A DNA stretch of 64,000 nt from JAAZNO01 sp012798275 (GTDB lineage Bacteria; Chloroflexota; Anaerolineae; B4-G1; SLSP01): the NCBI GenBank assembly GCA_035347995.1, contig DAOPQD010000005.1, forward strand, positions 7,145 to 71,144, given 5' to 3'. The notes below the pieces were generated by a model. That model saw only the letters and a program-made list of their open reading frames with translations. It did not search any database and was not told where the DNA came from. Position 1 is the stretch's first letter. Each line of letters begins with the position of its first letter. The translations under genes were made by a program, and so were the position numbers. This document shows positions 1-9,299 of this stretch, one piece after another.

Positions 1-3000
1 AGGCGGGAAATCTCCTCTCCCAACTCCTCCATCGAGAAAGGCTTCGTGACAAAACGTGTTGCCCCCAGCGCTTTCATCGCCGATGCGCTCCCATTCCCCG
101 GTTCGGCAAAACCCGTCATCACCACGACGGGGATGTTGGCCGTAGCGGGATGGCGCTTCAATTGTTGGAGCACCTCATAGCCATCCATGCCCGGCAACTT
201 CAAATCCAGCAAAATCAGGGAGGGTGGCTGCTCCTGAGCCATCCGCAACGCCCGCTCACCGCGGGTCACCGTCCGCACCTGCAAGCCCTGCGCCCGCAAG
301 GCCGTCCGCAGCAAAGTCAGGGTGTCCCGATCGTCATCTACTACCAGGACCGTGCCTTTGCCGGCCAATACCCGATTCACGACCTGCAACAACCGGGCTT
401 CATCCACCGGCTTGGTGAAATAATCCACCGCTCCCAATCGCAGCCCGCGATCCTGATCAAAAACCACTGAGACAATCACCACCGGGATGGACGCCGTGTC
501 GGGGTTGCGTTTGAGGAGCTGCAACACCTCAAAACCGTCCAGATCGGGGAGGCGGATATCCAGCGAGATCAAATCCGGCTGTTCCTGACGCGCCAGGCGC
601 AACGCCGCTTCCCCCGAGGCGGCCACCACAACCCGATGCCCCTCGTGTTCCAGCGTCAGCCGCAACATTTCGGCGACTTCGGGATCATCCTCGACGACAA
701 GAACGGTGGCCGCGGCATTCGCCCCCAATCCGGCAGGCGGACGCCCCACCGGCGCCGTCGCTTCCCCTTCCGCCAGCGGGAACGTCACGGTGAAAATACT
801 GCCCTCTCCCGGCTCACTTTCCACAGAAATTTGACCGCCGTGCATCTGCACCAGCGAGGCCGTGATCGCCAACCCCAGACCCGTGCCGCCCGCCTCCGAC
901 ACCAGCGGGTTATCCACACGATAGAAGCGTGAGAAAATCCGGCTTTGATCCTCTGGCGAGATGCCAATGCCCGTATCGGCTACGGCGATATGGAACATCT
1001 CCTCCCGGACATAAGCATAGATGGCGATCTCGCCGCCCAGCGGCGTGTATTTGAAGGCGTTTCCCACCAAGTTGGTGAGAATTTGCACCATCCGATCGGG
1101 ATCCCCGTAAGCCAACGGCAGGCCCTCCGGCAGAACGGTGCGGATCTGCAGCCCCTTCTCTTCAATCTTGGGCGTGAGTGTGACCGCCACCTGCCGGATC
1201 AGCTCCGCCATGTCTACCGGCTGACAATGAAGCTCCACCTTGCCGCCCTCAATACGCGACATATCCAGCAAATCGTTCACCAGGCTCGTCAACCGATCGG
1301 TGTTGTTGCGAATGATGTTCAGGAATTGCACCTGCATGTCGGTGAGCGGGCCGGTAGCCCCCATCAACAGCAGATCCACATATCCCTTCACCGAGGTCAT
1401 CGGCGTGCGCAACTCATGCGAAACCGTGGAGACAAACTCGCTCTTGGCGCGGTCGGCCTCCACCTCCGCCGTGATGTCGCGGAAGGCCGCCACGACCCCC
1501 AGGAACTCGCGGATCGGCGAGATGACCGGCGATAAATGCATACTCACGACTTGCCGCCCCAGTTCCAACCGTTCCGAGAGGAAATCACCGCTCTGGTAGC
1601 TGCCCGGTTCCGCCTCCCACACCGCGATCTGCTCCAGCCAGCCGCGCACTTTGTCGCCGTAGAGCCCCAATACCTCACTCAGCGAACGTCCCATCGCCTG
1701 CGCGCGATTCAGCGTGAGGATGCGCTCCGCCGCCGCATTGAAGAGGATGATCTTGCCGCGAGCGTCTGCCACCAGCACGCCGTCGGCGATGCCTTCGAGA
1801 ATGGCCTGACTGCGAGCGGCTTCGTTCTGCTGGGTGCGCAGCATCGAGCCTACCCGCTCCGCCTGCTCGCGGATCAAACGATACAGCTCCGCGTTGTTGA
1901 GTGCATGACCGACCTGCACCGCGGCGGCTTCCACCAGCCGCTGATCCCCAGTGTCAAAGGCGTCCACCTCGGGCGAATGCAGAAAGATCACGCCGACGGT
2001 TTCATCGCCGGCCGTGATCGGTACCGCAAGCACCGAGCGCGTGTCGTCCTCGATGGGAATCCAGCGCGCATCGAGACGCACGTCGGGCACCATCGCCGAT
2101 TGCCGGTTCGTGAGCACCCACCCCACCAGGCCCTCGTTGCGCTTGTAAGGCGCTCGCACACCCCCTGGCGGGACAGATTTGCCGCCCCCGACTGAGGCCC
2201 GTTGCTGCAAATGGCCCGTGTTCTGATCCAGCAGCAACACGGTCGCCCGCTCGGCGCGCACCGCGTCTTTGAGCATCGAGACCGTCTTGTGCAGCACCCG
2301 ATCAATGTCGAGGCTGGCCACCAGGCCGGAGGCAATTTCGTACAGGATCGTCGAGCGGTCACGCTCAGTGCGCAGGCTATTCAGAGCTTCGGCCAGCTCC
2401 GCCGTGCGCTCTTCCACTCGCCGTTCCAGCTCCGCCGAGAAGTTCTTGACCTCCTCGAAGAGCTGCGCATTTTCCACCGCCACCGAGATCTGGTCGGCGA
2501 GCATCGTCAACGTCGCCACCTGCAGCGGCTCGAGGATCCCGGCCTCGCGGCGTTCCGCGCTGAGCACTCCCACCGTGCGCCCGGCGACCTGCAACGGCAC
2601 AAGCAACGCCGACCCCACCGGCAACGGCCCCGGCGTGAAGCGCGGCTCGCCGCGCACGTCATCCAACGCCAACGGCATGCCGGATTCCACGACGGCGCCC
2701 ACCAGTCCTGCCCCCGGTTCCACCTGCAGCCCCTCGCCCAACAAACTCAGATCATACCCCGAGGACGCGCGCGGCGTCAGCGCCGTCTGACCCCGAGCTT
2801 GCAGGTACACCGTCGCATAATCATAGCCCAACAAATTGGTGACCGCTTGCGCCACCGTGTTGAGGACCAGCGAGAGGTCGAGTTTGGTCGTGATCGAGCG
2901 GCTCAGTTCGTTGAGCAACATCAGGGTGTTCAGCTGCAGCCGCAGGTTTTCCACCAGCCGGTTGTTGGCGATGACCACCCCAATCTGCGCCGCGAACAGC

Positions 3001-4343
3001 TCCAGGACTTCCAGGGAGGCCCGCGTCGGCGCCCGTCCGTCCAGAGGCTCGTCCACCGACAGATAGCCGACGGCATCGCCCTGCGGGCCATACAGCGGGA
3101 CCAGCAACAGGTCCTGCGGATGCCACATGCCGGGGCGGCGAGCCTCAGGCAGGGCCACCTCCACCTCAAACACGTCCAGTTCCCCACGCCAGATGTGTTG
3201 CTGTTCAGCCGGAATGTAATAGCAGTTGCCGATGCGGAATTGCTCTTGCAGCAAGCGTGCGATCTGCGACCAGGGGCGGCGCACCTGCTTGAGGCGCTCC
3301 AAATCCACCAGGGGCATCCCTGCCCCGGCGACGCGCCGCACCATCTGCCCCTCAATCACGCTGATGAGCACGATCTCATAGCCGACCGCTTCTTGTGTGG
3401 CATACGCCATGTCCAACAGGGTCTCTTCGAGGGGGCGATCGGAACGCATCGTCCGCGTGGCTTCCAACAACAAGCGCATCTGCTCGGCGCGTTCCCGCAC
3501 AAAGTTGCCCCGCAGCAGTTGCTCCTGATAGCGCCGATCGTTTCCCACCGCCAGCGCCGTTTCCGCCGCCAGCCCGTCCATGAAATCAATCGCCGCCGGA
3601 TTCAACGCCTGCGGTTGGCGGCAGTGCAGCACGATGGCCGCTGCCAGCTGCCCCTCATAAAAGACGGGCGACCACAATTCAGTCTGCATCCCGGCCTGGT
3701 ATGCCGGCGTCGGGTGCAGCTCGGCGAGATTGGGAATGTAGCGAGTGACTGGCTGCCGCATGAAAGCCACCAGCGAAGGGTCGGTCTCAGCATGGGCCAG
3801 TAGCTCCTCGTAAGCGGCGGAGGTGGCCTCCGGATAGCCCTGTGCCAGCGCCAGGGTAGGGAGCTCGTCGCGCCAGAGCCAGACCATCCCCGCATCCGCG
3901 TGAGTGAACCGCCGCGCTTCTTCCAGCACCAATTGGAGAATCCGCCCCAGTTCCAGCGTGCTGGCGATCTCCTGGGTGATGCGCCGCAAGGCGGCTTCCG
4001 AGGCAACGCGCCGCGCGACTTCCTGCTCCGCCGCCTGGGCGCGCCGGGCCTGCGCTTGCCATGCCGACGCCAGCGTAGCCCCGGCACCCGCTAAAAAGGC
4101 CGCCACGGCCCAATGCAACCACAGCGTCGGCGTGCGCCACACGGCCAACACCGCCAGCGCGAATAAAATGAGGGCCGTCAGCCAGACACGCCGTCGCCCC
4201 TGCAGGCCCCCCAACACCGCCGGCAGGATCAACAGGTACAGCCCCACGGGCAGCGCGCCGCTATACAGCAGCAGCAACGCCAGCGCGCTGCTCAGCAACA
4301 CCGCGCCCCATCCAGGCTGGAAAGAAGTCAACCGCTCACGCAT
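1..4343 (-). CDS. Multi-GAF hybrid sensor histidine kinase with two receiver domains (3' end beyond window)
   Basis: About 1,447 residues are visible and the C-terminus lies past the window edge. The start is ATG at 4343. Order read from the translation: hydrophobic membrane segments (about 12-100), four GAF domains (about 120-260, 290-460, 475-630, 665-820) with a short coiled coil between the third and fourth, a PAS domain (about 848-958), and a HisKA domain with SHELRTP (phospho-acceptor His976). A HATPase_c domain with GTGLGLAI follows. Two receivers come last, with phospho-acceptor Asp1262 (SLDIRLPD) and Asp1380 (LLDLKLPG). The cut falls just after the second receiver's TKPF motif, so little is missing. 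It should sense a cytosolic or membrane cue and pass phosphate to its own receivers. The response-regulator gene just upstream is a plausible partner (inference). The ligand cannot be told. Confidence 0.93.
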   Translation of the reverse strand, partial: MRERLTSFQPGWGAVLLSSALALLLLYSGALPVGLYLLILPAVLGGLQGRRRVWLTALILFALAVLAVWRTPTLWLHWAVAAFLAGAGATLASAWQAQARRAQAAEQEVARRVASEAALRRITQEIASTLELGRILQLVLEEARRFTHADAGMVWLWRDELPTLALAQGYPEATSAAYEELLAHAETDPSLVAFMRQPVTRYIPNLAELHPTPAYQAGMQTELWSPVFYEGQLAAAIVLHCRQPQALNPAAIDFMDGLAAETALAVGNDRRYQEQLLRGNFVRERAEQMRLLLEATRTMRSDRPLEETLLDMAYATQEAVGYEIVLISVIEGQMVRRVAGAGMPLVDLERLKQVRRPWSQIARLLQEQFRIGNCYYIPAEQQHIWRGELDVFEVEVALPEARRPGMWHPQDLLLVPLYGPQGDAVGYLSVDEPLDGRAPTRASLEVLELFAAQIGVVIANNRLVENLRLQLNTLMLLNELSRSITTKLDLSLVLNTVAQAVTNLLGYDYATVYLQARGQTALTPRASSGYDLSLLGEGLQVEPGAGLVGAVVESGMPLALDDVRGEPRFTPGPLPVGSALLVPLQVAGRTVGVLSAERREAGILEPLQVATLTMLADQISVAVENAQLFEEVKNFSAELERRVEERTAELAEALNSLRTERDRSTILYEIASGLVASLDIDRVLHKTVSMLKDAVRAERATVLLLDQNTGHLQQRASVGGGKSVPPGGVRAPYKRNEGLVGWVLTNRQSAMVPDVRLDARWIPIEDDTRSVLAVPITAGDETVGVIFLHSPEVDAFDTGDQRLVEAAAVQVGHALNNAELYRLIREQAERVGSMLRTQQNEAARSQAILEGIADGVLVADARGKIILFNAAAERILTLNRAQAMGRSLSEVLGLYGDKVRGWLEQIAVWEAEPGSYQSGDFLSERLELGRQVVSMHLSPVISPIREFLGVVAAFRDITAEVEADRAKSEFVSTVSHELRTPMTSVKGYVDLLLMGATGPLTDMQVQFLNIIRNNTDRLTSLVNDLLDMSRIEGGKVELHCQPVDMAELIRQVAVTLTPKIEEKGLQIRTVLPEGLPLAYGDPDRMVQILTNLVGNAFKYTPLGGEIAIYAYVREEMFHIAVADTGIGISPEDQSRIFSRFYRVDNPLVSEAGGTGLGLAITASLVQMHGGQISVESEPGEGSIFTVTFPLAEGEATAPVGRPPAGLGANAAATVLVVEDDPEVAEMLRLTLEHEGHRVVVAASGEAALRLARQEQPDLISLDIRLPDLDGFEVLQLLKRNPDTASIPVVIVSVVFDQDRGLRLGAVDYFTKPVDEARLLQVVNRVLAGKGTVLVVDDDRDTLTLLRTALRAQGLQVRTVTRGERALRMAQEQPPSLILLDLKLPGMDGYEVLQQLKRHPATANIPVVVMTGFAEPGNGSASAMKALGATRFVTKPFSMEELGEEISR

Positions 4344-4411
4344 CTTTTCCCATCAACCCCAAACAATTTTTACGTCCCAATAGGAAAATATTGCAAAAAA
4401 AGTCCACGGAC

Positions 4412-5305
4412 TTAAGATTTCCGCGCCCGTCGGCGCGCCTCGGCTGCCGCCTCCGTCACCTCACGAATGTCAGTGAAAGGGCCCTCGTCGGCTGAAAGCA
4501 TGCCGATCTGCAGGTGCATCAAGGGCACATGCTTTTCCTCACCCTTGCTGTCATGCACCACCAGGTATCCCTGCATTCGGGTCATGAAGTCGTAGTGCGT
4601 CCCCACATTCTCCTCGAAGCGCCGTTCGAGGTCCTCTTTGAGCTGCGGCATGATCGCTTTGCGGGTAATGACAATGAAGTTATCGCCTCCGATATGACCG
4701 ATGAAATCCTCCGGATAGCCGAGACGCTCCACGGCCTCATTGAGCACCAGCGCCGTGAAGCGCAAGACCTCCTCGCCCGCCACGAAGCCATACACCTCGT
4801 TAAAGGCGTCCAGCCCCGGAATGCCGATGTAGAGGATGCCCCAATCCGCCAGGCGCAGCAGCTGCCGCAATTGTTGCTCGATCAGCCGGCCGCTCGGCAG
4901 GCCGGTCGTCGGGCTCGTCAGACTCTCGATCTCGGCGCGCTTGATGGTGTTCCGCACGCGCAACCGCAGCTCTTCCACGTCGAAGGGCTTGGTGATGTAG
5001 TCATCGGCACCCAACTCCAGGCCGTGGATTTTGTCGCTGCGTTCGTCTTTCTGCGTGAGGAAAAGAATGGGGATATGACTGGTACGCAGGTTGGTACGCA
5101 GCTGCCGGCAGACTTCATACCCGTCAATGTCGGGAAGCATGATGTCCAGGACGATCACATTGGGGAGCAACTGTCGCGTTGCCTCCAGCGCATCCTGTCC
5201 CCGCGGCGCAACATGCACTTCGTACTCCAGGGATCTGAAATACAGCTGTAACATGTTGGAGATGTCGGGATCGTCTTCCACTACCAGAATACGGCCTTCA
5301 CTCAT
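4412..5305 (-). CDS. Response regulator with receiver and degenerate GGDEF domain
   Basis: 297 residues. The receiver spans about 1-120 (VVEDDP acidic pocket, VLDIMLPD phospho-acceptor, TKPFD lysine). It is followed by a GGDEF-like domain (about 130-290) starting with TGLPSGRL. The signature loop reads GGDNF instead of GG[D/E]EF, so the acidic residue that helps bind metal and GTP is replaced by Asn. Diguanylate cyclase activity is therefore doubtful; it may bind GTP or c-di-GMP, or act only as a dimerising output. A good Shine-Dalgarno (AGGAGG) precedes the ATG. It is encoded just upstream of the hybrid kinase on the same strand, which suggests co-transcription and a phosphorelay link. Confidence 0.9.
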   Translation of the reverse strand: MSEGRILVVEDDPDISNMLQLYFRSLEYEVHVAPRGQDALEATRQLLPNVIVLDIMLPDIDGYEVCRQLRTNLRTSHIPILFLTQKDERSDKIHGLELGADDYITKPFDVEELRLRVRNTIKRAEIESLTSPTTGLPSGRLIEQQLRQLLRLADWGILYIGIPGLDAFNEVYGFVAGEEVLRFTALVLNEAVERLGYPEDFIGHIGGDNFIVITRKAIMPQLKEDLERRFEENVGTHYDFMTRMQGYLVVHDSKGEEKHVPLMHLQIGMLSADEGPFTDIREVTEAAAEARRRARKS

Positions 5306-5358
5306 GTCCTACCTCCTGCCCCGCGAATCCACAGTGGGTCGGGGGTGCCTTTGTGACC

Positions 5359-6435
5359 TCAGGTTGCTCGCGCTTGGGCCTTGACGCGCGCGATGGTCGC
5401 GTCAGGCAGCACCTGCTCGAAACTGCGCAGAGCCGCCAGGCGGAAGCCGTGCTTTTCCGCCACGGCGTCTATGTCCTCCATCTGCTCAAGCGTTAAGTCT
5501 TTGCCCAAAGAATAGTCCTCGAAGCGCCCTTCCAGCGCCAGGGTCATGGTCTCTGCCATACATCCAAAGGTCAACGTCGGCGGCAGCCCATAATCGAAGC
5601 CGAAATCTACCGCGCCGGGCACTTCCGCCAATCCGCCATCGAAGACAAGCACGTCATCTCGCGCCTGCGCCACCTGCCAGGAGACGTCCCTCGGACGCGA
5701 AACATCACAGACCACCGCTCCGCGACGCAAGTGCTCCGGACGCACCAGGTTCCCCCCCGCGCTGGTCACGGTGATCACCACTTCCGCCTGTTGAATATCG
5801 GCGACTTCTGTAGAAAGCCGCACCTCAGGCGCCCCGCCGGCCCGCAGTCGCTCGCCGAGGGGCTCCAGGTGTCGCAACTCACGTCCGACCAACAGCACCG
5901 AGCCGAATTCACGCGCCAGACTTTGCGTCACGATGCTACCGATAGCCCCGGCCGCGCCGACTACCGCCAGGGTCACGGCGGCGGGATCGTACTCCATCCG
6001 CCGCACCGCCTCACGGGTCGCGCGAATGGCCAGCGCCGCGGTGTAGCTGTCGCCGGAAGTGACGGCCAGATCCAGAGCGCGGGCGATCGTCACCCCGCCA
6101 TCTCCCACGACCGAGGTGTAAGCCCCTAACCCCAGGATTTGCGCCCCCAGGCGCTCCGCCATCCGTCCCGCGGCGATGATTTTACGGTACACCTCCGTCG
6201 GCGGCAGCTGCAACATCCGCTGCACGGTGTAGGGCACGGCGAGCAGCCACCCCTCGATCTCTTTGCCCGTCGCCGCCGAGCGCACCCCCGTGACATGGGA
6301 GATGTACACCGGCGGCCAAAAACGCGAGGCAAAATCAATCACCGGCTCAGGCAACATCCGCCCCAGCAGGGGATACTTGCGTGCCACATCGCGTTTGGCC
6401 GACAGCGGATGAATGATAAAGGCAAACGCATCCAT
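5359..6435 (-). CDS. Long-chain acyl-[acyl-carrier-protein] reductase (AAR) homologue
   Basis: 358 residues, close to the roughly 340 of cyanobacterial AAR, which reduces fatty acyl-ACP or acyl-CoA to fatty aldehyde with NADPH. Resemblance runs end to end. There is a GLGAYTSV block near residues 102-109, a GDSYTAA block near 128, and a Rossmann glycine loop VVGAAGAIGS (158-167). A block FGCMAETM (290-297) aligns with the cyanobacterial segment that carries the acyl-thioester cysteine, so Cys292 is the likely nucleophile. The C-terminus (EKHGFRLAAL) also matches. No aldehyde-deformylating oxygenase is encoded nearby, so the aldehyde would have another fate. The next gene upstream ends only 14 nt before this start, so they are probably co-transcribed. 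The start has a weak ribosome site. Confidence 0.82.
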   Translation of the reverse strand: MDAFAFIIHPLSAKRDVARKYPLLGRMLPEPVIDFASRFWPPVYISHVTGVRSAATGKEIEGWLLAVPYTVQRMLQLPPTEVYRKIIAAGRMAERLGAQILGLGAYTSVVGDGGVTIARALDLAVTSGDSYTAALAIRATREAVRRMEYDPAAVTLAVVGAAGAIGSIVTQSLAREFGSVLLVGRELRHLEPLGERLRAGGAPEVRLSTEVADIQQAEVVITVTSAGGNLVRPEHLRRGAVVCDVSRPRDVSWQVAQARDDVLVFDGGLAEVPGAVDFGFDYGLPPTLTFGCMAETMTLALEGRFEDYSLGKDLTLEQMEDIDAVAEKHGFRLAALRSFEQVLPDATIARVKAQARAT

Positions 6436-6449
6436 AAATTTTTCGTGTT

Positions 6450-7703
6450 TTAACGAGGATACAATCTTGGATGTGCGATCTCCGGATTCGGCAGCTTCCA
6501 GTGATCGCTGTCCTCGTAAGTAATATTCCGATCAATGACCCGGCGTTCAGGCGAGGCAAACAGGATCACATCGGACTCAATCATCCGCGCCGGGAAGATG
6601 ACCATCCCCGAGCCAATGCGGACATGATGTCCTACCGCCGAACCGATCACCGACAGGCCGGTGTTTTCCAGGCGTCCGCCGAAGTGCGATCGAATGGGAA
6701 TAGTTGGGACCAGGTTGAAATCGGTGAAGGTGTTGCCCGCGCCGATGAACGTCTCCCGTCCCACGACGCACATCTGCAAGCAGGTATTCTGCGCCACCAT
6801 GCAATCTTCCATCAGCACCGTTTCGAACAGCGAGGCGCGAAAAGGCAGGAACGTCCCGTCGCCGACGACGCTCAACAGCATCTGACACCCGTGAGAGATA
6901 TTCACATTGTCACCCAACACGCAGTTGGCGATCATGGCTCCCGCCCCAATCGTGACGTTGTTACCGATGATCGTCGGCCCCTGGATGATTGCCGTAGGAT
7001 CAATCTGACAATTCTTACCCACCTGCACCAGGGCAGAGCTCCCCAGCAGTTGCCGGCGCTCGAGCATCGCCTGCCACAACAAGCGCAGGTTCAGCCCCAA
7101 GTCCTTTTCCAGAGAGCGCTCGAAACGCGCCCCAATGGAAAAAATGCCAAACATGACGTTGGCAAAAAGAATGTGGATCCAATGCTCGATAGAAAGGAAC
7201 GCCTTGGTAGGCAGCTGATACACCAAATCGCCGTAGACGTTGGACATGTGAGTCGGCACATGGTAGTATCCCGCTTCTCGCGGCTCGGTGTGCATCACCA
7301 GCGGGCGCACCACCGGCTCGATGCCGTAGGGATAATACCACAAGTCCGCCACATACACGTTGCCCTGACGCCGAATGCCCCGCTGCAAATAGATCGCATG
7401 TTGCGAAATGGCGGGGTCATCCAGCTCGAAGGCCACCTGACAGGCTTTCCCCAGGCTACGCGCCTGCACGATAAATTCGTCAATGAAGGGCTGATCGAAA
7501 TAAAGATTCTCACGGTACACGAGCGTCTCGACGCGGTCATGCCCGATCTCGGAAAGAGAATCCACCTCCAACTCTTCGGTCGTGTAGGGTACCAGGATGT
7601 CCCGTTGATGAAGCCACAACGGCTTACACAGCACGCTCAGATCGCGCGCGGGCTCGTTGAACGGCGGTATTTTGCGTTTTTCGCGCAGGATGATTTTACG
7701 CAC
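6450..7703 (-). CDS. Left-handed beta-helix (hexapeptide-repeat) transferase-like protein
   Basis: 417 residues, GTG start. The N-terminal 200 residues are not recognised. They contain aromatic-rich stretches and a hydrophobic segment around 175-190 (HILFANVMFGIFSIG). From about 225 on there are many hexapeptide-type turns (for example IIGNNVTIGAGAMI and VIGSAVGHHVRIGSGM), typical of the left-handed beta-helix of GlmU-type uridylyltransferases and acyltransferases. It lacks the N-terminal GlmU nucleotidyltransferase signature, so a specific reaction cannot be assigned. It sits between the V4R protein and the acyl-ACP reductase on one strand. An acyl or sugar transfer tied to that reductase is possible (inference). 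Confidence 0.72.
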   Translation of the reverse strand: MRKIILREKRKIPPFNEPARDLSVLCKPLWLHQRDILVPYTTEELEVDSLSEIGHDRVETLVYRENLYFDQPFIDEFIVQARSLGKACQVAFELDDPAISQHAIYLQRGIRRQGNVYVADLWYYPYGIEPVVRPLVMHTEPREAGYYHVPTHMSNVYGDLVYQLPTKAFLSIEHWIHILFANVMFGIFSIGARFERSLEKDLGLNLRLLWQAMLERRQLLGSSALVQVGKNCQIDPTAIIQGPTIIGNNVTIGAGAMIANCVLGDNVNISHGCQMLLSVVGDGTFLPFRASLFETVLMEDCMVAQNTCLQMCVVGRETFIGAGNTFTDFNLVPTIPIRSHFGGRLENTGLSVIGSAVGHHVRIGSGMVIFPARMIESDVILFASPERRVIDRNITYEDSDHWKLPNPEIAHPRLYPR

Positions 7704-7720
7704 CGAGCTGCTTCCTTATC

Positions 7721-7755
7721 CACCCAGCGTTACGGAACCCACCCAGCGTTACGGA
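7721..7755. repeat. Short direct repeat between two genes
   Basis: The 16-base unit CACCCAGCGTTACGGA occurs at 7721-7736 and again at 7740-7755, just upstream of the hexapeptide-repeat gene and touching the 3' end of the V4R gene. It may be a recent slippage duplication or a tandem protein-binding site; nothing else indicates function. Confidence 0.85.
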
Positions 7756-7758
7756 CGA

Positions 7759-8424
7759 TTACACCCCAGGCGTTCGCCCAATCTGGAACGTGCAGGCGGG
7801 GTCCCCTAAGGCGATGCACGTCACTTCTGCAACCTCGAAGGGCTTGCCCCCACTTGCCCAATATAGCGTCTCCGCCAGCAATCCTGTCATCAGAGAACAG
7901 ACCGGATAGCTCGCCCGCCAGCCCCAACAAAAGCCGCACTGCTTCATGATCCAGAAGTAGCTCTCCGCCGTCTCCGACAATTGCACCTGCTGCGCCGCAT
8001 AACGGTTGAGGATCTCCGCCAGGACCTCCAGGCTCAGGCGCACCCGAAAAGTGAGCGGCAGAATACGGAACATCACGTCGGCGACGCTCAGCAAGCCGCC
8101 AAAATCCTGGACGCCATACCGAAACGCGACACGCCCCGCGCGCAGGCAGAGCTGTTGCCCGCTGTGCGCCCCGTGCAATTCATCTATCGCCGTGAGCAGC
8201 TGCGCCACCGCCGTAAACGACAAGGCCGGCTCGAAGTTGGTCGGCAATGGCCGCTCGCCCAGCTCCGGAAGACGGGCCGCCGTCAACACGGCCTTCAGGC
8301 TGTTAGCTCCGAGCACTTCCTCCAGCGACAGGAGCAAAATGCGTACGAATTTATTGGGAAAGTACCCCTCCGCGTGCGGGTCGTCACCCGCGAGCTCCGC
8401 CTCAAACCGCTGCGCCATCGTCAC
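7759..8424 (-). CDS. V4R-domain (4-vinyl reductase-like) small-molecule-binding protein
   Basis: 221 residues. The C-terminal half has the V4R layout, ending in CIALGDPACTFQIG, the Cys and Gly-Asp-Pro motif typical of this fold. The family binds small hydrophobic ligands and is found in bacteriochlorophyll-related proteins and as sensor modules of XylR/DmpR regulators. There is no DNA-binding or ATPase domain, so it is a stand-alone module. Its GTG start overlaps the stop of the alpha/beta hydrolase by 4 nt (GTGA), which implies translational coupling. An in-frame ATG lies two codons further on. A role sensing a lipid or aldehyde product of the neighbouring enzymes is an inference from context. 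Confidence 0.82.
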   Translation of the reverse strand: MTMAQRFEAELAGDDPHAEGYFPNKFVRILLLSLEEVLGANSLKAVLTAARLPELGERPLPTNFEPALSFTAVAQLLTAIDELHGAHSGQQLCLRAGRVAFRYGVQDFGGLLSVADVMFRILPLTFRVRLSLEVLAEILNRYAAQQVQLSETAESYFWIMKQCGFCWGWRASYPVCSLMTGLLAETLYWASGGKPFEVAEVTCIALGDPACTFQIGRTPGV

Positions 8425-9206
8425 TGCAGATCCAGGAAATCCTGCACAACCTGGTTAAAATGGTCTTTTTCATCCAGCATGGGAAAATGCCCGGAGCCTT
8501 CAAAGTAATGGATCAGCGCATGTTTGACTCCGGCCTGCAACACGTTGCCCTGATGGGGATCCACGATATTGTCCTTGACCCCATAAACGCCCATGACCGG
8601 GATGCGCAGCTCTTGTAAGCGAGGGCGCAAATCGGTAAAGCGCAAATCGCGGATGCTATCCGAAAAAGAGTTCATCGTGGTGCTGGATAAGTCCTTTTGA
8701 AACATCTCGTACCAGGTGCGCCAGTCGCGGGCGTAAAACCGCGAGGCGATCCGCATCCCAAAAGCGAAAGCGCGCGGGAACCGATACAGCAATCCGGCAA
8801 TGCGCCGGTTACCGGCCAGTTTGAGCGGCACCGCCAGCCCTGAACCGACCACGGGGGAGCCTACCACCGCCACACGCGAGACCCGCTGCGGATACATCAA
8901 CGCCAGGCTCAGCGAGACGGTCCCCCCCATCGAGTGCCCCATCACCGGCGCACGCTCCACACCCAGGCGTTCCATGAACTGATTCACCATCTCCACATAT
9001 TCGCCGACGGTGAATGCCCCGTGTTTGGCCGACTCGCCAAAGCCCCAGAAATCAAGCGCGTAGGTCTTGTACCTGGAAGCCAACAGCTGCATCGTGGGAA
9101 GCCAATAGCTCCACGAACCCAACCAGCAATGCAGCAAGATCACCGGCTTGCCGCGTCCGATGGCTTCATAGTGGACGATTCCACGATCGGTGACAATGGC
9201 TACCAT
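8421..9206 (-). CDS. Alpha/beta-hydrolase fold protein
   Basis: 261 residues, a single alpha/beta-hydrolase domain. The oxyanion-side motif HCWLGS is near residue 26. The nucleophile elbow GHSMGG lies near 94-99, a likely acid Asp sits in the GVKDNIVDP segment, and the catalytic His is near GSGHFPM at the C-terminus. The triad looks intact. The family includes esterases, lipases and thioesterases, and the substrate cannot be read from sequence. It is coupled with the V4R gene by a 4-nt overlap. Given the nearby acyl-ACP reductase, an acyl ester or thioester substrate is plausible but unproven. Confidence 0.88.
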   Translation of the reverse strand: MVAIVTDRGIVHYEAIGRGKPVILLHCWLGSWSYWLPTMQLLASRYKTYALDFWGFGESAKHGAFTVGEYVEMVNQFMERLGVERAPVMGHSMGGTVSLSLALMYPQRVSRVAVVGSPVVGSGLAVPLKLAGNRRIAGLLYRFPRAFAFGMRIASRFYARDWRTWYEMFQKDLSSTTMNSFSDSIRDLRFTDLRPRLQELRIPVMGVYGVKDNIVDPHQGNVLQAGVKHALIHYFEGSGHFPMLDEKDHFNQVVQDFLDLQ

Positions 9207-9299
9207 GACATCAATTCCGGCCTCTCCCCAGTGCTTCTATGATAACATACCTCTTGCGGCCGAAGCAAAAGGGGCCGTTGCGGTTCGGTTAAAAAACGG

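Noticed and set aside
2202..3803. Long plus-strand open frame opposite the hybrid kinase, and similar long frames at 22184-24037, 43380-45284 and 54872-56827
   Set aside because: All lie antisense to well-supported genes, are rich in His, Gln and Arg from reverse-complement codons of GC-rich DNA, and match no family.
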